DNA from: Medicago truncatula
Taxonomy: Eukaryota; Streptophyta; Magnoliopsida; Fabales; Fabaceae
NCBI RefSeq assembly: GCF_003473485.1
Contig: NC_053048.1
Location: forward strand, 44,636,755 to 44,700,754
Reading direction: 5' to 3'
DNA: 64,000 nucleotides
In this document: positions 1 to 12,055 of the stretch, in pieces
How the letters are laid out: the number at the start of each line of letters is the position of its first letter
Position numbering within the stretch: position 1 is the first letter of the stretch
Translations under genes and position numbers: made by a program
Notes under the pieces: model-generated
Told to the model about the DNA's origin: nothing
What the model saw: the letters and a program-made list of their open reading frames with translations, nothing else
The model's database searches: none

Positions 1-3000
1 TTGTGACAAACTTGTTTTGGGACGGGAGATAAATGTTCAAAAAATTCTTTATCAACGCCAACAAAAAGTTATGCATGTATAATACATCAAAGTATAGCTT
101 GAAAGACAAAAAGATGCAGAGTGAAGCCAATTGTATTTAAAGGCTATATCAAATTCTCTTGAACAGAAATAGAATAAAAACATAACTAAACTGACAGAAT
201 CATATGTGCATACAAGCTGCAACCATATTTTCTGAAAAGATAACCAAGTTATGCATACGAAATGTGCATGTACCTCCTGTAAAATGTCTGCATAATTGTC
301 AGTAGCTGAGACAGATACACCATGAAAGTCAGGATCAGGAAGACTCTTCCATTCTGGAGTTTGTGGACAAACAAGACTTTCAGGCTTCCTTTCATTAAAA
401 AACATGTACAAGGAGTCGATGTAATCCTGCTTGTATATTCCTGGAGGACGTGCCTGAGAAAATTTATGTATTGCCTGGAAGGTAACAAGCATAAGTATGT
501 ACAAGTAGAAAATTAGAGTGAAGTGGCTGTTGAAACAAACCTCTGAACAATTTATGATTTTACTCACCTCAGTGACAGAAATTGATTCTGTACGCACAAG
601 AAAATGAACAATCATATAACCTGTACGATTATGCCCATGAGTGCAATGTACAAGTATATATTTCTCTGCGTTTGGTCTTCGGGAGCGAAAATCCAGAACC
701 TACAAAGAATGTATAACTAGTATAAATCATAAAACCTCAAAAAGAGTTATTGTGAACTGTACCATCATTCCTAGGAATGCTAACAATAAGAAGAAGAAAA
801 AAATAGAAACTTTTTACTATCAGACTGAGCATTAAACAAAAGAATGAGTAGAAGTAACACCCGTGAACTGCAAGTTGAGACATTAATGCTACAAATGGAA
901 GCTACCTCATTGCAAAACTTTTGTACAGATTCGTCATCAGGTACAGAATCTCTTCCTTGGCATCTTATCTGCACAAGCAAGTCAAAATTATAAATTCAAA
1001 GCAAGACAAAATTATAAATTCAACTGCATTTGAAGCTTCAAAAACAATAGCATAAAATATCATATGCTACCTTGACATGTTGTATTCTTTCTTTTCTCCA
1101 ATCTGATAATGGATAGTAACGAGTAGTATTTGTCAGATCAATCACTAAACCAAGCTGCAAATTTAATAGAGTTGAGCATTAAAATGCTGGGTGCAACAAA
1201 ACTATATACAAGACTGAAAAGAGAAAAGGCACTCAGACAACTTATGCACAGAACATGATGTAAAACAATAATACGGTAATACTGAAAGACACTCGTAAGT
1301 TGCTTAAAGTCTTCATTTTATTATGTCAATCTTGGTTCAACTATTCAGGTGAGGTAACAGATAGAACATGTAAAGTAAAAGCTTCCTTATATTACAAATC
1401 TCGCCTTTTATGTATTTATTACCATCAAGCAAAAACACTTGTTACCTTATTCTTCCTGCTTTTTATGTCAATTATTCAAATCCTAAACTGAAAATCAGGC
1501 AGTGCTCTGTCAATAAAACTTACCTTGGAAAAAAAATTGTGCAAAGCCCATGAACAAATAAGAAGAGGTTTGGCATTTTACATTTTTTTCCAAAATCATA
1601 ATGTCAATCACATAAAAAGATAACAAATCACATCAAAATATTTAACAACAATTCTATCGATGAACTTAAATAATGATATGAATGGCTCATGTTATCTCCC
1701 TTTATGTTGCTAGAAAAGGTCTACTTAACTTTCCAAAACAGAACGCAATTAACAAAGTACATTGATGGCATCTGGTAAACTCACTTCTCTACCTAAAGCT
1801 CTCTGTTGAAGAATTGCTTGCTTGGGAGTATATTTATTATTTGGAATGTGATCATTGAATGATTCACCAAGTGGAACCTTTGAAGGGATTATGCATCCTA
1901 GTTCTTGCCCATGTGCTGGGCAGCCTAACCAACCTGTAACACAAGATCAACTAAACATAAAAAAAAACTGTAAAATGAAAGCATAAAATAATAGTGATAA
2001 ACATTGTTATAGCTTACAAGCATACAGAGCAATAAAAGATAACTCATATTGAACAATCGACACATTTAACATACACAATTGCAGGAGGATAAAAACCCTT
2101 TCAATGCTAAAGGTAATGTATAGCTTGATTTATTTACATGGATTCCTTCCTTTGTACATTTAAATTCTAAAATGAAAGAAAAATGCAACTTTCTTACGGT
2201 ACAATGAGATTTAAAGTACAATGTATTATCTCTATTCTCGACACTACGTTCACAAAATTCATTAACCAAGTCTTCGGTTGTATTACATAAAATTAAACCT
2301 ACCAGGAGGAAGCGCATTCCTATCGTAAGTTGTAGAATTCGTATTATAATTATAAGGTCTCCGTTCTTGCCCTCGATCCATCTGAGGGAGCTTTCTTTTT
2401 AAATCTCTGCGTGCATCTTCACCATTCTGTCGCATAAACAACTCGTAGTAAGAAACAATATATGAGCTACCACAACAAAAAATCAAAAGACACGTGAAAT
2501 TCATCAAGAATAATCTAATAACACTATCAATCACGACACTGACATTGACAAATCGACACCAGTAGTAATTTGAGAAAATGACATAATTAAATGTAATCAC
2601 ATGTGTCAGTGTAAGACACGTCTTCTGTCAAAAGTGTAGGTGCTACAAATAACTGAAGCGCAGATATCATGTTTCTGGCAAAAGGTGCACACACACTTCT
2701 GCATAGCAAAGTTCACTGAGCAAGTAATAATCACCCCAACACACTTGGATTGGTTGATAATCCAATACAACTAATCAGATTTTCAAAATACTGAAGTTTT
2801 TTTTTTTCTGAATTGCATTAAATTATACATAAAATCGATCAAATCAATGTTAATCCAATAATATGAAGATTATTTTAACAAACAGAATATTAGTTTTAAT
2901 ATTACTCAAATGTTAATTTACTTGGTTAATCTAGATTTAAGTTGCGAGTAACAAAACCGAACAAATTGAAAGAAGAAAAACGCAAACGTGTATGAATTGC

Positions 3001-3039
3001 GGTTTTGAAAAAGGAGGAATCTACCATTTGATAGTTCAT
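1..3039 (-). CDS. mRNA capping enzyme (RNA triphosphatase domain), 5' part; cut by left edge
   Basis: Nuclear enzyme that removes the 5' gamma-phosphate of nascent pol II transcripts and then adds GMP. Exons read from the right: 3025-3039, 2303-2426, 1785-1933, 1071-1154, 906-968, 568-699, 274-474. All junctions are GT/AG and keep frame, giving 256 residues so far. Residues 163-172 read HCTHGHNRTG, the HCx5R(T/S)G cysteine-phosphatase loop (Cys164, Arg170). WLGCPAHG, LGLVIDLTNT, CQGRDSVPDD and FSQARPPGIYK are typical of plant capping enzymes. The guanylyltransferase domain (KxDG) is not seen and should lie left of base 1; whether the next exon starts inside bases 1-70 is unresolved. Oddity: exon 1 codes only five residues (MNYQM), so the N-terminus lacks the acidic leader (starting MDLN) I recall in other plant homologues. 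Family call is firm; the first exon is less so. Confidence 0.9.
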
Positions 3040-4923
3040 TGGAGAAGAATGAGAGTGGAGATTAGGGTTTTGGTTGGATGTGAAAGAATCAGAATAATCG
3101 ATTTTCGGAAGTGAAGATTTTCGTTATGCGTTGTTTTGTTCGACGCCACCACGCATATACGAGTTTTCTTCCCCCCTCCTTCACCAACCGACGTTGCCGC
3201 ATTCTCCTTTATCTCTTTTTCATTTCCTTTTTTACACTTTTGCCCCCATTTTATTTCAATTTTGGATTTTAAAAATTTGTTTTTTTAGGGGACGATATTC
3301 CTAACAAATTTAAATTACTTTTATTATTTTTTGTAATTATTAAAAAAAAAATAGATTGAGTTAATTTCAATTTGTGAAAGATCCATGATCATATTAAATA
3401 GACTACAGTTGAACACATAAACAATTATGTGATCAAATCACGACCCTCGCATGACAATAAATGGATATATGTGAATCAAACTCAATTACTACCGATTAAT
3501 AACTATTATGGAATCATTGTTTCATACACGTCACATATAAAAAGGATGTTAATCCTTGGTGAAATATACATTAAAAAATTTGGTAACCATCTAACAAAAG
3601 GTAGCAACGTCGTCCTTCGTCGCATTTATTCAACTTGGTCGTCATCTTTAGTTCAAAAATGATTCATTTCTGTCATCTTTTGGAGCTGAGGGTCCAAGTC
3701 ATGCACAATGGGTGACAAACCTTAAAGTATTGCTTTTCTTTAAAATCAATGCCAAACATTATTTTTTTTTTATGTTTCAAAGAAAATATGTGGGGTGTAA
3801 TTTATAAACAACACTCGTATTTCTCGATCCAAGTATGTGCGTTCTATAAATGAGAAGATTGTGGGGGCATTTATCCAAAATTACGACATAAAGGTGGTGT
3901 AACAAACTTGATATTGAAAAACAATAATTGTTTTAAAAAAAAATGAAATATTAATGAAAACACCATTAATCAGAACCTTAATAAGCTAAAAAAATCACGA
4001 TATTAAAACTCATATCATAGTATATGAACAAACACTAGATCTTAAATGTTAAAATATTGAAAAATTCTAAAGTCTTATATGCAAGAAATAAAAGTACAAA
4101 AAGAGGGGGCATAAACCAAAACCCTCGAGAAAACAAAAGAAAGATCAAAAGAGATAGAACTACCTAAAAGCGAGTGGAACAGCATCTCACCAAAAAACTA
4201 GTGTGGCGAACAGTTAGAAGTACATATCTTAAACCCTTTGCTACTATGAGATTGAGATTGGTGCTGCTTTAATTTGTTCTTCTTTTTTGTTAGAACCGCT
4301 AATTGAAATTGTTTTTCTTCCTTCGCATCCATATTAGCCCGGGGATCACTTAAAAAATTCTTAGTTTGTTGGATCTGAGTAGGAACAAGCCATAAAACTT
4401 GCATGTTATGGAAGTCCATCACCACTATAAACTTACCAAAAGTGTCATGAACTAATGAATCACCAAAAGAAAGTGAGTTTGATGCTCCTTCCTCGCTCAT
4501 CTTTTCATGAAAAAAAATGCGACTTAATCCAAATTAGATATTTTATTGCGATTCTTTTAAATTTTTCTTGATATGGCCGAGAAAATCCTCAATGTTGCTT
4601 TCCAAATTCCAATTACACACAAGAAATGTGATCACGAGCATGGGTTTATTTGCTTGTACTTTATATTTCTGCATTACTAAACACAACGATCTATCAGCAA
4701 CTTCAGAACTTATTTCAATGACGAACATTTTTTTTTTTATAATTAGAAATTTAGATTTAAAAAAAAATGAAAAGGTTTAGCCATGATTAACCGTGGTTAA
4801 ACTTTAATAAAAAAATTGTTTCACATTTTAGTTGTTTTTTAAAATTTCAAATAAAATTTTATAAATGTGGGGCAATTTTTTTTTTTTCCACAATAATGTG
4901 GGGAAAAACTTTGAATTTGTGTT
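3040..4923. other. intergenic region between divergent capping enzyme and SmD1 genes
   Basis: This AT-rich spacer holds the 5' leader and promoter of the capping enzyme gene on its left (pyrimidine/purine-rich tract about 3150-3240, no clear TATA) and the SmD1 promoter on its right. A 100-codon open frame on the minus strand (4198-4500) resembles nothing I know and has no visible promoter or splice context. Nothing else is supported. Confidence 0.6.
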
Positions 4924-4931
4924 TATATATA
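4924..4931 (+). promoter_or_regulatory. putative TATA box of SmD1
   Basis: TATATATA about 150 bases upstream of the SmD1 start codon, followed at about 25-35 bases by a pyrimidine-rich TTTTTTTTTCCTCTTC tract typical of plant transcription starts. Placement is inference from sequence only. Confidence 0.5.
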
Positions 4932-5077
4932 GTTTATCGAAGGATTTTTTTTTCCTCTTCTTGCAGCGAGGAGTACAGTACTCTAAACACTAGTGTCGTT
5001 CGGAGCCGAAAAAAACCTCACCGTGCTTCCGCCGCGATTTGCGATTTTCCACCGCGACTCTCTTCTTCTCCACTACC

Positions 5078-7458
5078 ATGAAGCTCGTTAGGTATAACCT
5101 CTCTCTCCATTTTTGTTATTGTTTACTGTTTTCCTTTTCAATCTCAATCTAAAATGTTTATACCAAATCTCGTGCAGATTTCTCATGAAGTTGAACAACG
5201 AAACCGTCTCAATCGAGTTGAAGAATGGCACTATTGTTCATGGCACCATTACAGGTACTCTTTTCTCTCATTTCGTTGCCGCTTTTTTTAAACCCTAATT
5301 TTGCTCTATGCTTTCCATTACCACGTTTTTGTTAAACCCTAATTATTAGTATTATTATTACGAGTTTAATGGATATGCTCTGTCACTGTAAATTGACTTT
5401 ACACAAACATCCAATTGAAGTCAACTGTTTCTCCATATCATATGCCATTTTAGTGGGGTGATTTGATGGAATACACAGTTGCTATTGGATGACAGTGTAA
5501 AATTATTTTGCACTGCCAGTGTGTATCCTATTTTCTCTATTATTATACACCAAGCATGATCATGTATTACACATGAAGCATTGTTTCGGGGGTTAAAAAC
5601 TAGATCTGTTTTTAAACTGGTACTTCTCCCTTCAACTTATGAGGGGTTCCATAAGATTTTAACATTTGACATGAGTTGTTAATTGGTAGTTATTTCCTAT
5701 AATATTATCAACAACTTCCTGCCATGCCAGTGCAATAGGTTACTTGTACAACATATCTAGGGCCCGTTTTGATTGACTTATTTTTGTGCTTATGAAAAAT
5801 ATCTTATGCAAAATATTTGATTGACTTTTATGTTATGAGTTCTCACTAACGAAAGTTGTATTTTCATAAGCTGTTTTTTTTCATAAACTACCTTGACAAG
5901 CTTATGAAATAAAAGCTTATTTATTTGCATAAGCTGTTTTGTATAAGCTAAAAATAAGCCAATCCAAATGGCCCCTAATAGGATATGGATTCCCTTTTTT
6001 CTTAATTTAGGGGGCCAAATGTTGATGTTCTGTCTGGAGTTGGTTGTAGTTTTCTGCTTCTTTTTATATATTGACTTTTTTCAGACAAAAAGTTTGCCAG
6101 TAGCCCCTAGATAGCTTCTTGTTAGATTAATAACTTTGAACTTTGAAATATCTCTTTGTTCAAACTTGCTATTGAATAGGATTATTTTTCCTTGCTTTTC
6201 TTTGGCGTTCTGCTCTCGGCATGAGAGTTCTTAATTTTTCATTTCTGGCTTGATAGAGAGATTGAAATACTTTTTTATTCTTGGTTATCCTTGCATAATA
6301 AATGTGATAGTTATCTTATTTTCTTGCTTTGAAATTTGAACAATGCCTTGTTCTCCCCTTATCTGTACAATCGGACAGTAGGAAGATGTTTGATTTCAAT
6401 TCTCTTCTATTGTTGTCAGTTTATTGTTTTTATTTTTATTATCCTTTGCAGTATAAATTTTGGTAATTTTTATATACAAATTGTGTTTTGATTATAGCTG
6501 CCATATGCTGCAATATCATCAGCCATATTTTTGTATACTAATTGTTGCAAGCATGTATGATAAACTAATGGAATTTAGAGTTCCAATACTGTGTCGGTGT
6601 ATCTGCATCAATTCTAAGACCCGTCTCTAATGCCTGTTCCATTAGTTTAGCCTTCCAACTTACTAATCCTAACTTTCCGGAAACACTTCATTCTCCTCCA
6701 ATTGAATCCCCCAGAGTTCTGTTGTCTTCAATTGTAATTTTAGAAGGTCCAATGTGCAGGTGTGTCTACTAGCTTCATAAATAAGTAGCAAACACAATCA
6801 CTTTCTTTCATGCAATGTTTATAATTAGTTGAAACTTGAAAGTGGACATGATTTGTGAGTATGGTGAATCCTTGTATTCTAAATCGGCAATATGTTACTG
6901 CTTATAATCCATATACAATCAAATTAAGCTAAGCACCGAAGAATTTCCCTGTATTCAATAAGGGAATACATATCGGTTCATGTCTAACTATCAACTAGTG
7001 AATTTTCTTGCCTTTTATCTGTAATGGGGTGAGAAGTGTTTTGGAGCATTAGTTGTACTGATCCTTGAACTTGTTGCTTTGTTACAGGTGTTGACATCAG
7101 TATGAATACACATTTGAAAACAGTTAAGCTAACTCTAAAGGGGAAAAATCCAGTTACTTTGGATCATCTCAGTGTGAGAGGCAACAACATTCGTTATTAT
7201 ATCCTTCCTGACAGCTTGAATCTTGAAACTTTACTTGTTGAAGAAGCTCCTAGGGTCAAGCCTAAGAAGCCAACTGCTGGTACTGTATACAACTGTTTGA
7301 TAGTGACTGTGATGCTTTTAAATTAAAGTCATTATGTGTAGTTGGATTTTATCTATGTATTTCTGGTTTTCAAAGTTTTGATTTTAATTGCAGGAGGAAA
7401 GCCTTTGGGGCGAGGACGGGGGCGAGGACGTGGACGTGGACGCGGTCGTGGCCGTTAA
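5078..7458 (+). CDS. SmD1: small nuclear ribonucleoprotein SmD1
   Basis: Core Sm protein of the U1, U2, U4 and U5 spliceosomal snRNPs; it forms part of the heptameric ring on the snRNA Sm site. Exons 5078-5091, 5178-5254, 7088-7279 and 7394-7458 join in frame to 115 residues, close to the usual length. The Sm1 motif spans about residues 10-45 ([19 protein letters not shown], then [12 protein letters not shown]). Sm2 is [13 protein letters not shown]. The C-terminus is an uninterrupted RG tail ([10 protein letters not shown]), the usual target of symmetric arginine dimethylation. Exon 1 carries only 14 coding bases. Intron 2 is long (about 1.8 kb) because it has collected two MITE-like elements and a 750-base sequence also found next to OEP7. 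Identification is certain from motif order and length. Confidence 0.97.
5382..5522. repeat. short inverted-repeat MITE-like sequence in SmD1 intron 2
   Basis: The left part (CACTGTAAATTGACTTTACAC) is imperfectly mirrored by the right part (GTGTAAAATTATTTTGCACTG). A small non-coding foldback unit; boundaries are approximate and no target duplication was resolved. Confidence 0.45.
5760..5974. mobile_element. MITE (GGGCCCGTTTTGATTG type) in SmD1 intron 2
   Basis: Terminal inverted repeats GGGCCCGTTTTGATTGACTT and (reverse complement of the right end) GGGCCATTTGGATTGGCTT enclose a 215-base A/T-rich body with repeated CATAAGCT/AGCTTATG palindromes. CTA flanks both ends (5757-5759 and 5975-5977), consistent with a 3-bp target duplication of a PIF/Harbinger-like MITE; the superfamily is inference. 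A related sequence lies in SCY2 intron 1 (about 58249-58487). Confidence 0.7.
6090..6838. repeat. 750-base sequence shared with 15911-16634 (copy A)
   Basis: Copy A of a long direct duplication lying in SmD1 intron 2. It aligns over its whole length with 15911-16634 in the same orientation, for example GTAGCTTCTTGTTAGATTAA-like starts, GATAGAGAGATTGAAA, AGGAAGATGTTTGATTTCA-type middles and ATTTAGAGTTCCAA near the end. No long open frame and no terminal repeats are visible. It may be a dispersed repeat family or a segmental copy. Confidence 0.8.
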
Positions 7459-8515
7459 ATTGTGTATCACAAGTTCATGTATTTGACTTTGTTGTAGGGC
7501 AATTTTCTGACAGTTTGAAAGACACCGACAGTGTGTTATTGTTAATTAGTTTTGTGGAGTATTAATGATGTTATATTCTTACCTAAGTGCTTTATAGATC
7601 CAGTTTATAGTCCCTGCCGGGTAATGTCAAATGCCAATCAACTGAAAGAAGCTGTGTTAGTACGTATTAGATAATTGAGTTTATAGGAATTGCTGATCAC
7701 TCACCGGTGTTGTCTGCAGTGGTAATGGTAATTGTTATTTGAACAGATGGTTATTTTCTGCGATCCACAATTTACGACACTGCTTTTGTTGCATATAGGT
7801 TGTTTGAATAAAACATGATAAATACAGAAGAAGCAAAACAAATTACATCATCCTAGGAAATCAATTAGCGGTGGCTATCAAACATGTTCTAAATGGTGTT
7901 ACTTTCAAACCCAAATTCAAATGAACATAGAGAATTTTGTCAATTTTGGACACAATGTGTACAACCTGGAATTTAATTATCTAGACATGGCATAGACTTG
8001 GTAGGTTTATAAATGCTAATTATTCCAGATTTGGAACCTCATCACATTCGCTTTTGAATATTTCCTTCAACTCTTTAGTTTACTACCGCAAGTTCACTTT
8101 TGAATATTAGTAGAACTTCAACTTGTTATAGTTGTTTACTACTGGAAGTGCTTCTATCTTTGGGAAGCATGCATTCGAAGACACATTTTGTGACATTCTT
8201 TGCTTCTCAAAATAATCTTAAATGACATGCTTCAGCTCTCTGCATTTTTCTATTCTTTGCATATGGATTATTTAGTTTAGTTATCAATCAAGGAATGAAG
8301 TTTATCTTCACACACATTTTCAGAAAAGAAAAGCTTGGTCTGAATGTCAACTCAACGATGTAATGAATTCCCTAAATCACATTTCATAAAAGATAATTCT
8401 GTTTTTTTGAATTATTATTTTTGTATCCTTTTTATAAAGAATATTGTTGTATACAGCGAAATCCACTACACCACGATAATCCAAACAAACACTTGTATGG
8501 TTTTTTATAGGCTGA
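7459..8515. other. SmD1 3' flank
   Basis: Contains the SmD1 3' untranslated region (possible AATAAA at about 7807) followed by AT-rich sequence. An open frame reading into 8589 is chance and overlaps the transposon end. No gene is supported. Confidence 0.6.
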
Positions 8516-8524
8516 TTAAACTTT

Positions 8525-10332
8525 GGCTTAATACATCCCTCGGTCCCTTAAATTATTTTAATTTCTCAGTTTGGTTCTTTAACTATTAAATGTTTCAATT
8601 TGGTCCTTATCTTTGTTTTCGTGATAAATATGGTCCTATTTTATTAATTTTAAATCCCTAAAAAAGTAGACCATTGGATAAGGGAAGTTCATCATATCTT
8701 ACGTGTATCACCAACACTTAAGTATCTGAAATTTAATTTTTAAAAATTCAAAATATAATATAAATTCATTTATATTAATTTAGAAATAAATTAATTTAAA
8801 AAAATTGAAAATTAATTTTCGAAAATAAAAAAATTCTAAAAAAATTCTGGAAAATTACTTTTAATTTCGAAAGAAAAATCTGAACTTTTTCGGAATATAT
8901 TTTCTAATAATTAGCCAAAATCGATTTTTTTTCGAAATTAAAAAGATTTTATAAAATTCTGAAATTTAATTTTCAAAATAAACAAAAAGCAAAAATTCAA
9001 AATTTTTGAAAAAAGGTCGGATTTTTTTCTACAAAAAAAAAATGGAAAATATTTTAACTTTTAAAAATCTAGATACCAATTTAAAAAAAATTCAGATAAC
9101 TTTTTTCAAAATTTTTATTTCAGAATTACGATTATTTTAAAAATAATTTTTTCTATGAAATTATGAAGATTTTACGATTTTGGCTAATTATATATTTTGA
9201 AAAAGTTCATATCTTTCGAAATTAAAAGCCATTTTCCAGAATTATTTTTAAAAAAATCTGCAAAAAAAAAAAAAAAGATCCTGAATTTTTTCAAATTTTT
9301 TATAAATATTTTTATTTTTGAAAATTAATTTTCAAATTTTTTTATTTCTAAATTAATATAAAGGTGGATTCTAGGGTGAACCACCAACTAAGTGGTTTAT
9401 GGTGAACCATGAATAAAAACCATCGGATTATCTTTTCCTACCAGATCTTACGATGTACCCAACACATAATATTTTTTTCTTATTTCTTCGATCTAACTAA
9501 CATGTATTCAACCACCACCATCAACTCCCAAATCACCATCTTCTAAGCACAGTTTTGAATCTTGATTTATTTTCTTTAGCAACCGTAAACTCATTTCAAA
9601 TTCAAGCAATCACAATAATTTATTATTTGGCATAATCTTTGAAAATGTTGATTGAATATACATATAACATCATGTTACCCCTTGATTTAATCCAATCTTA
9701 GGAACACTTCTCACGTAAAGATTCATTAAAAGATATATTTATAGCATGATCCCTTTGTTTTCATCCATTCTAGCAATTGTTCGTTAATTCAAAAAATGAA
9801 ACTTCCATCTTTATAATTAAAACCGAGACAAATATGAGAGGAATAATCTTAGATAGGATATGTGAGAACGGTAGTGGAGGTTTGTGGACAGCAGTTTTCG
9901 GGGATGCAAACTTTGGTACGTTCATGAACTAGATGGGAGGAAGAAAAAATAATTAGTTTATTAAAAAAATAATATAAATAAGAAATGTGTGATCTACTGT
10001 ATAATATCATATATGAACTTGATCAATCTAACGATTCTCAATAGTTGTTCCAAGTGGTCCACCGGTGAGGGACTTAGTAGAGCCCTCACCCTAGAATTCA
10101 TCTAATATAAAAGAATTTTTATTATTTTTAAAAATTAAATTTCGGATTCTTAGGTGTTGGTGATATACGGTTAGATAACTTCCTTTATCCAACGGTCTTC
10201 TTTTTTATGGATTTCAAATTAATAAAATAGGACCAACTCGATGACGAAAACAAAGATAAAGACCAAATTGAAACGTTTAATACCAAACTGAAAAATTAAA
10301 ATAAATTAAGGGACCGAGAGATGGATTAAGTC
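8525..10332. mobile_element. foldback Mutator-like element with nested insertion
   Basis: The ends are GGCTTAATACATCCCTCGG and, reverse-complemented, GACTTAATCCATCTCTCGG. The inverted arms continue for several hundred bases (8525 to about 8940, against about 9150-9362 plus 10112-10332), so the original unit was nearly one long hairpin centred near 9040. A perfect 9-bp target duplication TTAAACTTT sits at 8516-8524 and 10333-10341, the length typical of Mutator-like elements. No transposase frame is present. The right arm is split by a second element at 9363-10102. Confidence 0.9.
9363..10102. mobile_element. second Mutator-like element nested in the right arm of the first
   Basis: The ends are GGTGGATTCTAGGG and, reverse-complemented, GATGAATTCTAGGG, with partly matching subterminal GTGAACCACC / GTGGACCACT blocks. 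A perfect 9-bp duplication TAATATAAA flanks it (9354-9362, 10103-10111). At 740 bases with no credible coding capacity, it is non-autonomous. It inserted after the surrounding foldback element, because it interrupts one arm of that hairpin. Confidence 0.87.
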
Positions 10333-10964
10333 TTAAACTTTCAAGTGGTTGGACAACATAAAGATGGTTGCTCAAATGATCTTCAAATGGCTCATGTTTT
10401 CTAAAAAAGTTTATTGAGACTTACGACCCAAATCAATTGAGGAGTCTATTAACCAACCCTTTAACGTAAATTAGTGAGTAATGTGGTGAAATTGAGCCAA
10501 TAGTATTAGTTTGATGTGTTTCATGAAACTATTGCCCGGAATAAAAAACATTTTTTTCTTTAGATTAAAATATGTTTTTATCTCAGCAGATATGGCTAGT
10601 TTTGGTTCCTGGTAAAAAAAAAATGAAATTCATCCTTACAAATTTTTTATTTTTTAAAATAGTCCTTGGACCAACTTTCTTGCTGATTTGTCTCATTCCT
10701 GCCTATGTGGCAGATGTTGATTGTGTAAAGTTGGCCACATGTCATCCAGGTAGCGATTAGTTAAAATTAACTGATTAAAAAATATCAGAAAATATATTTA
10801 TGAAATTAAAAAACCAATTAATTTTAATTAATTAAAAAACAAAAAAAAAATAGCTGAAAATGTAACGCCCTGTTTTATTATTTATTTATTTTAATTGAGT
10901 TTAGATGTCTTTTTATAATTTAGTCTATTTATTTTGATGAGTGATATTTTGTTATGTTATATGT

Positions 10965-11235
10965 TGGTATATATTAGTATAATATATATGTTATCTGGCG
11001 TAAAAATATATTTGTTATTTGGTGTAGAAATATATATGTTATATGGTGTATAAATATATTTGTTATTTGGTGTGTAAAAATATATTTGTTATTTGATGTA
11101 GAAATATATATGTTATCCGGTGTAGAAATATATTTGTTATTTGGTGTAGAAATATATATGTTATAGAAATATATTTGTTATAGAGATATATTTGTTATTT
11201 GGGGTAGAGATATATTTGTTATTTGTTATATAAAT
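10965..11235. repeat. tandem array of about 36-base units inside solo LTR 1
   Basis: Repeated degenerate units built from TATATTTGTTATTTGGTGTAGAAA, with variation TATATGTTAT versus TATTTGTTAT, at least six copies. The array is absent from the related LTR at 19587, so it expanded after the two copies diverged. Confidence 0.8.
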
Positions 11236-11914
11236 ATGTTATAGAAACTTGAATTTTTCTGTAGATTATGATAGGGCTAAGTGTCAGGAACATGTAGGTG
11301 AAAACGGCATCGAAAACAGATTAACGGTTTGATTTTTATGAGCGAAAATGTGAAGGTTGAAAATCTGATGCTGTCTTGAGATGTTGAAAAAATTGTGCCA
11401 CGATGGGAGACCAACGTGCCACGATTATGTCACACTAGAAACCTTAAAAATGCAATTTTCTTCACTCCAATTGCTTCCAAACTTCTTCCTAAGTGTATGG
11501 ACTTTATCCTAACCATCTTGAGATGTTTTTAGGAAAGAAATAACTTTGTATAAAGGGTCTAATGAGTTAGTCCTTGGGGTAGGAAAGAAAGTTGTTGAGG
11601 ATTATATTGTGTTTCAGAGAGCCTGAATTAAAAGATTAAAGTAGCTGTTAATTTGAGTTACATATATTTATGTGGAAAAGGTATGATATAGAAAATAATG
11701 TTGTTATACCATTCAAGTTGTTATTATTAATGATGCTATGTTGTGAAGTTGTTGTATGTTGCTGTCTCTACTGTATTGATTATTAAATCATTAAGTTGCA
11801 TATGTTAGTCAAGATTGTCAAGTTGTAAGTTGTTGTTCCAAGATATTGGAGTCACATGAGTTGTTGAAGTTGTCTAAGTTGTAAGTTGTTGAGTCCATGC
11901 ATACTCATTCAAAG

Positions 11915-12055
11915 TTGAGGGTTTGATGCTCTGTGAGCTTTTGCTCTTTACATTGAGGGCTTGATGCACTGTGAGCTTTTGCTCTTTAAGTTGATGACTT
12001 GATGTCCCGTGAGTATAATTATACTCTTTATGTTGAGGGCTTGATGCCCTGGTTG
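11915..12055. repeat. tandem array of about 40-base units inside solo LTR 1
   Basis: Three and a half degenerate units of the form GTTGAGGGCTTGATGCACTG followed by TGAGCTTTTGCTCTTTA. Two units share the TGAGCTTTTGCTCTTTA half; the third replaces it with TGAGTATAATTATACTCTTT, which keeps the small palindrome. Confidence 0.75.

Noticed and set aside
4198..4500. 100-codon minus-strand open frame beginning MSEEGASNSL
   Set aside because: No recognised domain, no promoter or polyadenylation context, and length within chance expectation for this window.
10965..11235. Regular repeats suggestive of a CRISPR-like array
   Set aside because: The genome is plant, and the units are contiguous degenerate tandem copies without unique spacers, inside an LTR.
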